From the NCBI GenBank assembly GCA_003218525.1, contig QHNU01000092.1, forward strand, positions 5,388-17,360: DNA of 11,973 nt, written 5' to 3'. Below, piece after piece: positions 1 to 5,527 of this stretch. Source of the DNA: Verrucomicrobiota bacterium (GTDB lineage: Bacteria > Verrucomicrobiota > Verrucomicrobiia > Chthoniobacterales > UBA10450). Every line of letters begins with the position of its first letter. Positions within the stretch are counted from its first letter, which is position 1. The notes beneath the pieces were generated by a model. It made no database searches and was not told the origin of the DNA. It saw only the letters and a list, made by a program, of their open reading frames with translations. Both the position numbers and the translations under genes were made by a program.

Positions 1-204
1 TCGCCTCGGAAGAAACCGAGCAAACATACGTGACAAGCTGAAACCTACGTTATCGGCCCAGAGAACGTATTCCGTGGTCAGGCGCTCCCGCGCTGTCTCG
101 CTCTTGAACGACACCAGGATATCTGCGCCAAAGCGCTCAACCCAACCATCCGATGCCGTGCAGATTCGGTGCGCGTTCGTTCTCTCCGCCTCAAAGTCGC
201 GCAT
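1..204 (-). CDS. N-terminal part of an unidentified protein, possibly an RlmI-like SAM-dependent methyltransferase (truncated at left edge)
   Basis: An open frame of 68 codons runs from an ATG at 204 to the left edge without a stop, so the gene is cut by the window. An in-frame GTG at 240 directly follows a TAA and is an alternative start. The visible protein begins MRDFEAERTNAHRICTASDG, continues with a WVERFGADILVSFK segment, and ends at the edge in FARFLPRR. The pattern 'ERTNAHR...DGW..RFG..ILV' resembles the N-terminal PUA-like part of RlmI-type 23S rRNA methyltransferases, where a D(T)xxxR...DGxPGxxxDRYG stretch precedes the SAM domain. No SAM-binding motif lies inside the window, so the function is only a guess. 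The gene is divergent from thrB. The coding call rests on the open frame, plausible amino-acid composition and divergent placement. Confidence 0.5.
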   Translation of the reverse strand, partial: MRDFEAERTNAHRICTASDGWVERFGADILVSFKSETARERLTTEYVLWADNVGFSLSRMFARFLPRR

Positions 205-319
205 TAATTGCGAATCGATCCAACTGCCGCTCGTTCTCACTTAGCGGGATTCTCTCTTGATTCGTGCGCCATTGCCTCTCTTGCCGCTTCCCTTGGGTGC
301 GATAAGATCGTTTTCGGAG

Positions 320-1195
320 GTGAAACAGCAGGTAATAGTCCGGGTGCCGGCAAGCACCTCGAATCTAGGCCCCGGTTTTGATTGCCTGGGCATTGCGCTT
401 CGTCTTTACAACGTGATCACGGTCCGGCGTGGCGAACACACTCGCTTGACCCCGATGATGCGAAATGCAGCGAATAAGTTTTTCGCGGCAGCAAACTGTC
501 GCGGCTTTGATTTTTCGTGTGAAGTCGACGGTGCCATACCCATTTCACGCGGTCTTGGTAGCAGCGCAGTGATTCGACTCGGTCTGATGCACGCCATCAA
601 CGAACTATTGGGCAGTAATTTTAGTCGTACCGATCTATTCGCTCTCAGTGCAGCGCTGGAAGGTCATCCCGAGAATGCAGCAGCGGCGAGTTTTGGCGGC
701 TTAAACGTGGTACGCGGCGTGGAAACGCAGCGCTTCGAGATCCGGCCTGAGCTTCAATTTGTCCTGCTCGTTCCTGATTTTGAAATTGAAACAGAAAAAT
801 CCCGGCGGCTGTTGCCAGGAGAGATTCCGCGAGCCGATGCGGTTATGAGTGCTGGAAATGCCGCATTCATTGTCGCTGCCTTCGCGTCTGCCGATTATGA
901 AAAACTGCGGGGCGCGTTTCGCGACGGATTACACCAGCAGTACCGGCGAAAACTCGTTCCTTTCTTAGACGATGTGATCGGGTCGGCGGAGAATGCTGGA
1001 GCGCTCGGCGCATTTCTTAGCGGATCGGGTTCCAGCATTTGCGCAGTAACGTTGCACGATCCCGAGAAAGTTGCCCGCGCCATGCAGGCCTCCGCGAGTG
1101 TGCAGACGACGCGCGTGATCATGACCAAGGCTGACAATCGCGGCGTCCGTTTGCTGAAATCCGCAAGCCGCCTCCGACAATCCCAACTCAAGTGA
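320..1195 (+). CDS. thrB: Homoserine kinase (GHMP family)
   Basis: This enzyme phosphorylates L-homoserine with ATP to O-phosphohomoserine, the step before threonine synthase, in the cytoplasm. All three GHMP-kinase signatures are visible (numbered from GTG 320): motif 1 PASTSNLGPGFDCLG at residues 10-24, the phosphate-binding loop PISRGLGSSA at 74-83, and GALGAFLSGSGSS at 227-239. The family-typical EGHPEN is at 114-119. The 291-aa length is normal for ThrB. I chose GTG 320 because homoserine kinases start a few residues before motif 1. In-frame TTG codons at 257 (312 aa) and 293 are alternatives. The GGAGG at 316-320 touches GTG 320, so it is too close to serve that start, and the true start is uncertain. 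The stop overlaps the lpxK start (GTGA, 1192-1195), which implies an operon with translational coupling. Confidence 0.92.
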   Translation: MKQQVIVRVPASTSNLGPGFDCLGIALRLYNVITVRRGEHTRLTPMMRNAANKFFAAANCRGFDFSCEVDGAIPISRGLGSSAVIRLGLMHAINELLGSNFSRTDLFALSAALEGHPENAAAASFGGLNVVRGVETQRFEIRPELQFVLLVPDFEIETEKSRRLLPGEIPRADAVMSAGNAAFIVAAFASADYEKLRGAFRDGLHQQYRRKLVPFLDDVIGSAENAGALGAFLSGSGSSICAVTLHDPEKVARAMQASASVQTTRVIMTKADNRGVRLLKSASRLRQSQLK

Positions 1196-2382
1196 GTCGC
1201 TCTCTCGAAAATCTCGAACAATTTGCGATTGATGTCATTCTCGAGCGGCGCGTCGGAGTGCGTGCAGCGCTGCTCCGCTCGTTGCTTTACGGATTATCGC
1301 TGATTTACGAGCGCGGCGTCCAGCTTCGGCTTTGGCTTTATCGGAAGCGCGTGTTTCGCGAACGGGCGCTCGGCTGTCTTGTCATCAGCATCGGCAACCT
1401 GACCGTCGGCGGCACGGGCAAGACGCCGATTGTAGAGAAGTTTGCTCGCGCTCTGCAGGGCGGCGGCCGCCGGGTCGCGATTTTGAGTCGTGGTTACAAG
1501 AGTGTGCCGCGCCCGAGCAAGCGGGGTTTGCTGGCTCGCCTGCGTAACATGAATGCCGATCCGCCGCGTGTCGTCTCGGACGGCCAATCCCTGCTGCTCG
1601 ACTCGCTCAGGGCGGGGGACGAGCCCTATATGCTCGCACAAAACCTTAAGAATGTGGTCGTGCTGGTCGACAAGGATCGAGTCAAAAGCGGGCTATTTGC
1701 AATTGAGCTGATGAATGTCGACACCCTCTTGCTCGATGATGGCCTGCAATACCTGCATCTTAAACATCGACTCGATATCGTGCTGATCGATCGGCAAGCG
1801 CCTTTCGGCAATGAATTTTTGCTGCCGCGCGGAACACTGCGCGAACCGCCACGGAACCTGCGGCGGGCGAGCTATGTCTTTATCACAAAAAGTACGGGCC
1901 AATCGAACGATCAACTCATTAAACGCATTCGCCGATACAATCGCACAGCAGAAATTATTGAGTGCGCACATCAACCGTTGCATCTGCAAAATGTCGCGAC
2001 CAGCGAAATTGTTTCGCTCGATAAGTTAAGCGGCGCCTTTATTGGGTCGATCTGTGGCATCGCCGCTCCGGACAGTTTTGAAGGGGGGCTGAAAGAGCTT
2101 GGCGCCAGGATCGAGATCGCCAAGCGCTATATCGACCATCACCGTTACACCGAGGCGGAATTGCGAAGTTTTATCAACCGCTGCATCCGGCGTGATCTGG
2201 AGATGATCGTGACCACGGAAAAAGACGCCGTTCGTTTTCCGCTGCTCGGAAAAACAGAAGTGCCGATTTTTTTCTTACGGGTGGAAATAGAAATCCTCAG
2301 CGGCCACGAAACCTGGGAACAATGTGTTTCCCGCATTTGCAAGCCGCAGCCACTACTCTCGTCGGAAAAATTCTTCGCTTGA
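1192..2382 (+). CDS. lpxK: Tetraacyldisaccharide 4'-kinase LpxK
   Basis: LpxK phosphorylates the 4' position of the tetraacyldisaccharide-1-phosphate lipid A precursor at the cytoplasmic face of the inner membrane, so the host makes lipid A. The 396-aa product has an amphipathic/hydrophobic N-terminal stretch (about residues 25-50) before the nucleotide-binding core. Walker A is GNLTVGGTGKTP at 68-79, followed by AILSRGYKS at 96-104. Further family blocks are LLDDGLQYLHL at 180-190, the PRGTLRE block at 212-218 and TTEKDAVR at 341-348 near the C-terminus. The length is somewhat longer than the roughly 330-350 aa of enterobacterial LpxK. The GTG start overlaps the thrB stop by 4 bp. Pairing threonine synthesis with lipid A synthesis makes no obvious metabolic sense and probably reflects shared housekeeping expression. 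Confidence 0.95.
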   Translation: MSRSLENLEQFAIDVILERRVGVRAALLRSLLYGLSLIYERGVQLRLWLYRKRVFRERALGCLVISIGNLTVGGTGKTPIVEKFARALQGGGRRVAILSRGYKSVPRPSKRGLLARLRNMNADPPRVVSDGQSLLLDSLRAGDEPYMLAQNLKNVVVLVDKDRVKSGLFAIELMNVDTLLLDDGLQYLHLKHRLDIVLIDRQAPFGNEFLLPRGTLREPPRNLRRASYVFITKSTGQSNDQLIKRIRRYNRTAEIIECAHQPLHLQNVATSEIVSLDKLSGAFIGSICGIAAPDSFEGGLKELGARIEIAKRYIDHHRYTEAELRSFINRCIRRDLEMIVTTEKDAVRFPLLGKTEVPIFFLRVEIEILSGHETWEQCVSRICKPQPLLSSEKFFA

Positions 2383-2492
2383 GGAAGAAGTCCTGCCGAA
2401 CCCGGTGAACTCGACAAGAATCTCGCAGCTCTCGAGGTGTGAGCATAAAGTAGCAACGCACGGTATTAACTCCGTCCGAATCCCAAATTGTC

Positions 2493-3413
2493 ATGCCTGA
2501 CAAAGCCCAGTTGGTTGTTAATGGAAAAAAGCTTTCGGTCTCGAATCTCAACAAAGTTCTTTATCCTAAAGCCGGCTTCACCAAAGGACAGGTGATCGAT
2601 TATTACGTTCGCGTCGCGCCGGTATTGCTTCCTCACCTGAAGGACCGGCCGCTGACCATGAAGCGCTATCCAAATGGAGTGGAGGGCGAATTTTTTTACG
2701 AGAAGAACTGCCCGAGTCATCGCCCCTCGTGGGTGAAAACGGCGAAAGTCTGGAGCGAAGGAAATCAACGCGATATGCATTACTGCCTGGTGCAGGATTT
2801 GCCCACGCTGGTTTGGGCGGCGAATCTCGCTGACCTCGAACTGCACACTTCCCTGGCGCGGAAACAGAATGTCGCGCGACCAACCATGATGGTTTTCGAC
2901 GTCGATCCGGGACCGCCCGCGAACATTGTCCAATGCGGCGAAGTAGGGGTTTGGTTGCGAGATCTGCTGGCGGAATTGGGGTTAAAGAGCTTTCCGAAGA
3001 CAAGCGGGTCGAAGGGATTGCAGGTTTACGTGCCACTGAACACACCAGTGACTTTCGACCAGACGAAGGAGCTGGCCCGCGATATCGCGCGACATCTCGA
3101 GCGCAAACATTCCAAGCTCGTGCTTTCGGAAATGTCGCGTGCGTTGCGCAAAGGCAAGGTGTTTGTCGATTGGAGCCAAAACGACGAACACAAGACGACG
3201 GTCAATGTTTATTCATTACGGGCAAAGGAATTACCGACCGTTTCAACGCCCATTACGTGGAAAGAAGTCGAGGGCGCGATAAGAAAAAAGGATCCGCAAC
3301 TGCTTGCGTTCGTCCCGGATCAGGTGTTGAAGCGGGTCGATAAATTTGGCGATCTGTTTGACCCTATAAATGCTCTCCAACAAAAATTGCCCAAGCGCTG
3401 GAATTTTGATTGA
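2493..3413 (+). CDS. Stand-alone LigD polymerase domain (archaeo-eukaryotic primase-like, NHEJ)
   Basis: This 306-aa protein matches the polymerase/primase module (PolDom) of bacterial LigD, which extends and fills DNA ends during non-homologous end joining. The N-terminal block LSVSNLNKVLYPKAGFTKG lies at residues 14-32 and RPLTMKRYPNGVEG at 52-65. The metal-binding Asp pair is in VFDVDPGPP (D136, D138). The nucleotide-binding block TSGSKGLQVYVPL is at 170-182, and the third catalytic Asp is in VFVDWSQND (D227). The VDWSQNDEHKTTVNVYSLRA block (226-245) is characteristic of the family. No ligase or phosphoesterase domain is fused, and neither Ku nor a ligase gene is in the window, so any partner must be elsewhere. 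The 110-bp leader has no clear Shine-Dalgarno sequence before the ATG. The gene converges on the sigma operon, with 4 bp between stop codons and no hairpin. Confidence 0.9.
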   Translation: MPDKAQLVVNGKKLSVSNLNKVLYPKAGFTKGQVIDYYVRVAPVLLPHLKDRPLTMKRYPNGVEGEFFYEKNCPSHRPSWVKTAKVWSEGNQRDMHYCLVQDLPTLVWAANLADLELHTSLARKQNVARPTMMVFDVDPGPPANIVQCGEVGVWLRDLLAELGLKSFPKTSGSKGLQVYVPLNTPVTFDQTKELARDIARHLERKHSKLVLSEMSRALRKGKVFVDWSQNDEHKTTVNVYSLRAKELPTVSTPITWKEVEGAIRKKDPQLLAFVPDQVLKRVDKFGDLFDPINALQQKLPKRWNFD

Positions 3414-3417
3414 GGTA

Positions 3418-3825
3418 CTACGGCGGCGGTCCCGGCGGAGGCATGAAACCGTGCCGGCGGAGTCGCTGGCGATGGCGTTGCTCTAATTGGCCAAGTTTCG
3501 TTTGCTGCTCGGGCGTGAGGAAGGGCGTGATACCGCGATGCGTTTCTTCAAAGATGCTGCGGACCTCCCGCATGGTTTGCTCGCGTTTTGCCTCCAGCTG
3601 GGAAGCGGCGCGATCAACTATGGGCGAGATCTGCTCCATTTGCTGGGCTGTCAGATTCAGTTCTGTCCGCAAATGGCGCTTCATGTGCTCCGCCACCGAT
3701 CCATGATGTGGATGGCCAAACATCCACGGCGCCCCGCGAAACGCCCCGAAGAACCCGCAGGCAATTCCGGCGAAGAAGACGAGAACGAAGGCGAGGATCA
3801 GTTTCCATCGCAACGAGCTATTCAT
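3418..3825 (-). CDS. Membrane-anchored Spy/CnrX-like periplasmic sensor of the ECF operon
   Basis: This 135-aa protein has an uncleaved-looking N-terminal membrane helix (residues 7-29) and a mostly helical, charged periplasmic part. Spy/CpxP-type LTxxQ motifs occur twice: LTAQQ at 58-62 and LTPEQ at 103-107. A His-rich stretch, FGHPHHGSVAEHMKRH at 36-51, contains an HxxxH pair (H47, H51), with further His at 118 and 125 and Met at 128. Known CnrX-type sensors bind Ni/Co through HxxxH and HxxxM pairs on a similar four-helix fold. The tail is Pro-rich (PPPGPPP). It is the last gene of the sigma/anti-sigma operon, and its ATG overlaps the anti-sigma stop (ATGA, 3825-3822). I infer that it signals to the anti-sigma factor. 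The ligand (metal or misfolded protein) cannot be decided from sequence alone. Confidence 0.8.
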   Translation of the reverse strand: MNSSLRWKLILAFVLVFFAGIACGFFGAFRGAPWMFGHPHHGSVAEHMKRHLRTELNLTAQQMEQISPIVDRAASQLEAKREQTMREVRSIFEETHRGITPFLTPEQQTKLGQLEQRHRQRLRRHGFMPPPGPPP

Positions 3826-4112
3826 TCGCCGAGATTACTTTCGATCGCGTTGTCTGCCATCGTGTACTCGCTTTGCAAATCATTAGTCGAATTGGAGAGC
3901 CGATAGACCCCGGCAGCCGAGATCACGATTATCGCTATGGCGAGCACGGCAGCGCGCCGAGCAAGCAAAGCGATGATAGCTGAGCTGTTTTGTCCTCTTT
4001 CACGCGCCAGCGCGATCACCCGCGAGTCAAATCCGAATGGCATTTCCGGACTGGTATCGTGGGACGCTGCGGCACGAAACAAACGGTTGAGCATTTCGTC
4101 GCGATTATTCAT
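3822..4112 (-). CDS. Single-pass anti-sigma factor (CnrY-like position)
   Basis: This 96-aa protein begins MNNRDEMLNRLFRAAA. It has a short cytoplasmic N-terminus with a PFGFDSRVIALARE segment (residues 25-38), a single membrane helix (about 53-70) and a periplasmic tail of about 26 residues. It lacks the Zn-binding HxxxCxxC of ZAS anti-sigma factors. The role is inferred from size, topology and position directly after an ECF sigma gene: the N-terminus would hold the sigma factor, and the periplasmic tail would meet the Spy/CnrX-like protein encoded next. The frame is open up to 4220, but ATG 4112 is the right start. It forms an ATGA overlap with the sigma stop and is preceded by GGAGG at 4123-4119 with a 6-nt spacer, one of the few clear ribosome-binding sites here. 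Confidence 0.8.
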   Translation of the reverse strand: MNNRDEMLNRLFRAAASHDTSPEMPFGFDSRVIALARERGQNSSAIIALLARRAAVLAIAIIVISAAGVYRLSNSTNDLQSEYTMADNAIESNLGE

Positions 4113-4678
4113 AGCAAACCTCCAAGCTGTTTGCGCAATTTCTGACGCGCGCGAAAAGCAGTTACCTTGACCTTGGCGGCGGTCCACCCGGTCAATTGTT
4201 GCACTTCGGCAACACTGCATTCTTGCAAATAAAGCATATCGATAATGAGACGCTCGACGGGTTTTAGCATGGCAAGCAATTTTTCCACGAGATCGCGCGC
4301 GGCCAGCCTGCGATCGGGCGCCACCTCCTTCGAAGTGGTCGCAAGATTCTGAACGATCGCCACTTGTTCCTCACTCAGATCAGCGTGACGCAATTCCGGA
4401 CGCGCTTTTTCCGCCGCGGCAGCGTTGCGGCAGGTATTTACCGCAATCCGCGAAACCCAATGCGAGATCGGGACTTTACCGGAATACTGATGCAAGTTTT
4501 GAAAAACTTTTACAAAAATCATTTGGCAAAGATCCTCCTCTGCGGTGCGCTGCGGCCGGTGCGCCCGCACAATTTTTGCCACCAGCGGATAGAGCTGTTG
4601 GATAAGTTCACGGGCCGCGACACCGTCGTCGCCGCGTGCGCGATCGACCAGTGCGCGAGCGTGCTCATCGTCATCCAT
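4109..4678 (-). CDS. ECF-type RNA polymerase sigma factor
   Basis: This 189-aa protein has the two-domain layout of extracytoplasmic-function sigma factors. Sigma2 covers about residues 25-92, with EEDLCQMIFVKVFQNLHQYSGK at 47-68 and HWVSRIAVNTCRN at 73-85 for core binding and -10 recognition. Sigma4 covers about 128-185, ending in the helix-turn-helix CSVAEVQQLTGWTAAKVKVT (154-173) followed by FRARQKLRKQL for -35 recognition. A linker of about 35 residues joins them. There is no sigma3 domain and no C-terminal extension. It is the first gene of a three-gene operon (sigma, anti-sigma, sensor) linked by 4-bp overlaps, and is divergent from a Spy-like gene. A promoter-like motif 30-59 bp upstream of its ATG is shared with the divergent gene, pointing to autoregulation. 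No strong Shine-Dalgarno sequence precedes ATG 4678. Confidence 0.92.
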   Translation of the reverse strand: MDDDEHARALVDRARGDDGVAARELIQQLYPLVAKIVRAHRPQRTAEEDLCQMIFVKVFQNLHQYSGKVPISHWVSRIAVNTCRNAAAAEKARPELRHADLSEEQVAIVQNLATTSKEVAPDRRLAARDLVEKLLAMLKPVERLIIDMLYLQECSVAEVQQLTGWTAAKVKVTAFRARQKLRKQLGGLL

Positions 4679-4707
4679 GCGTACAGGAGCGTATCCACAC
4701 CAAAGCT

Positions 4708-4737
4708 ATTGACTGGAAGCAAGCGGTTCCGGTTACA
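4708..4737 (-). promoter_or_regulatory. Putative ECF promoter of the sigma operon
   Basis: On the minus strand the sequence reads TGTAACC (4737-4731), a 17-nt spacer, then GTCAAT (4713-4708), ending 29 nt before the sigma ATG at 4678. TGTAAC-like -35 and GTC-like -10 blocks are usual for ECF sigma factors. The same blocks with the same spacing face the divergent Spy-like gene, which is the main support. The predicted transcript start near 4700 would leave a leader of about 22 nt. Confidence 0.65.
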
Positions 4738-4760
4738 AAAAACGGGGCCAGCAAGAATTC

Positions 4761-4790
4761 TGTAACCGCGAACCGGGTCCTTTGGTCATT
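4761..4790 (+). promoter_or_regulatory. Putative ECF promoter of the Spy-like gene
   Basis: On the plus strand the sequence reads TGTAACC (4761-4767), a 17-nt spacer (4768-4784), then GTCATT (4785-4790), 53 nt before the Spy-like ATG. It differs from the sigma-operon promoter by one base across the 13 positions of the two blocks, with identical spacing. The first spacer bases also resemble each other (a GAACCG run shortly after TGTAACC in both). I infer that the divergently encoded sigma factor drives both promoters. Confidence 0.65.
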
Positions 4791-4814
4791 CATGACATGG
4801 GCGCAATAACGCCC

Positions 4815-4850
4815 GGAAACAGCAAACTAGGAAACAGGAAACTATGAAAC
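4815..4850 (+). repeat. 15-nt tandem repeat (GGAAACA-type) over the Spy-like gene start
   Basis: Two adjacent 15-nt copies, GGAAACAGCAAACTA (4815-4829) and GGAAACAGGAAACTA (4830-4844), differ at one base. A partial third unit, TGAAAC, continues into the coding sequence. The second copy ends on the A of the ATG and supplies an AGGA (4836-4839) that may be the ribosome-binding site. A related phrase occurs after the Hsp70 gene at 11532-11552. Confidence 0.7.
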
Positions 4851-5212
4851 GAACATTATTGACAGTGGCCGCGGCGATCTCGCTCGGAGCGCTGAATTTC
4901 GTGCAAGCGCAGCCTCCCGCGGGACCGCACGGCGGCTGGCATCACAACCCGTTGGAAGAGCTGAGCAACTCGCTCAATCTCACCGATGCGGAGAAAACAA
5001 AGATTCAGCCGATCATCGACCAGGCGAAGCCGCAGCTACAAGCGATCCATCAGGACGCCATGACTAAGGCGAAGGCCGTAATCGATGATTCGGTCTCGCA
5101 GATTCGGCCGCTGCTCACCTCGGAACAGCAGACCAAACTCGACGCAATCGTCAAGGCCCATCAGGACATGATGAATGCGAGGAAAGAATTGCACGACGCG
5201 AAACAAAAATAA
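4844..5212 (+). CDS. Secreted Spy-like periplasmic protein (LTxxQ family)
   Basis: This 122-aa protein has a classical signal peptide, MKRTLLTVAAAISLGALNFVQA, with likely cleavage after A22 (VQA|QPP). The mature protein is about 100 aa, highly helical and charged, with a His-containing start (GPHGGWHHNPLEEL, 27-40). Two repeats of the Spy/CpxP type follow: LNLTDAEKTKIQPI (44-57, LTxxE rather than LTxxQ) and LLTSEQQTKLDAI (90-102). Spy family members are ATP-independent periplasmic chaperones or metal-stress proteins. This one is smaller than E. coli Spy and resembles a minimal version. It lies divergently from the ECF operon behind a matching promoter motif and is closed by two intrinsic terminators, so it forms a single-gene unit. 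I infer that it is the effector of that sigma factor. Confidence 0.85.
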   Translation: MKRTLLTVAAAISLGALNFVQAQPPAGPHGGWHHNPLEELSNSLNLTDAEKTKIQPIIDQAKPQLQAIHQDAMTKAKAVIDDSVSQIRPLLTSEQQTKLDAIVKAHQDMMNARKELHDAKQK

Positions 5213-5234
5213 ATCGCGTCGGAGTGCAGAGACG

Positions 5235-5277
5235 GAAAGGCGGTGGCGCGGGTGGTCACCGCCTTTCTTGTTTTATT
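5235..5277 (+). terminator. Intrinsic terminator of the Spy-like gene
   Basis: A perfect 11-bp inverted repeat, GAAAGGCGGTG (5235-5245) and CACCGCCTTTC (5257-5267), encloses an 11-nt loop and is followed by TTGTTTTATT. It starts 22 nt after the Spy-like stop codon. The T-rich tract is on the plus strand only, so it serves that gene. Confidence 0.88.
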
Positions 5278-5287
5278 GGAAGGCAGG

Positions 5288-5311
5288 TCCAGCCGATCTG
5301 GCTGGATTTTT
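5288..5311 (+). terminator. Second, tandem intrinsic terminator
   Basis: TCCAGCC (5288-5294) and GGCTGGA (5300-5306) form a 7-bp stem with the 5-nt loop GATCT, followed by TTTTT. It lies 20 nt after the stem of the first terminator and would back it up. The minus strand has no matching T-tract. Confidence 0.7.
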
Positions 5312-5361
5312 CGACCAGCTTCAGTCGCGAGGGGCCATGACGACGCTGAAGAGTTGGCCGA

Positions 5362-5387
5362 TCCGCTGAGACAGCGGACGCTACAAC
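5362..5387. repeat. Hairpin + CTACAAC dispersed element, copy 1
   Basis: A 7-bp stem with a 3-nt loop, TCCGCTG-AGA-CAGCGGA (5362-5378), is followed 2 nt later by CTACAAC (5381-5387). A second element with the same design, a CTGAG-containing hairpin and then GCTACAAC, lies at 11768-11803. Recurrence at two intergenic sites suggests a dispersed repeat family, but two copies are weak evidence. Confidence 0.5.
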
Positions 5388-5527
5388 GCACAGTGGTCGT
5401 CCGAAAAATATTCCGGCACGCGACACGCTTCTGCTTCTATTTCAGGCGAAGTTGGTGCGTCGTTCCGCATCGGAGTTTTGCGGCCGCCACAAGGTCCGCT
5501 TAATTGTAACGCAGTCGTAAGCCTTTT

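Larger units (their letters stand above)
5213..5527. other. Intergenic region between Spy-like gene and lolC/E-like gene
   Basis: These 315 bp hold two plus-strand terminators (5235-5311) and a hairpin-plus-CTACAAC element (5362-5387). I see no credible gene in the rest. A possible plus-strand frame from 5243 to 5503 starts inside the first terminator and gives Arg-rich protein with no recognisable domain. The permease gene ends at 5528 on the minus strand, and I found no convincing terminator for it. Confidence 0.7.

Noticed and set aside
1492..1498. TGTAACC on the minus strand inside lpxK as a further ECF promoter
   Set aside because: The bases 17 nt away are CCCGGC rather than GTCAWT, and the site is inside a coding region with no minus-strand gene after it.
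4113..4220. Longer start for the anti-sigma gene
   Set aside because: It would overlap the sigma gene by over 100 bp. ATG 4112 has a GGAGG at proper spacing and an ATGA coupling to the sigma stop.
5243..5503. 86-codon plus-strand frame after the Spy-like gene
   Set aside because: It starts inside an intrinsic terminator, runs across a hairpin repeat, has Arg-rich composition and no recognisable domain.
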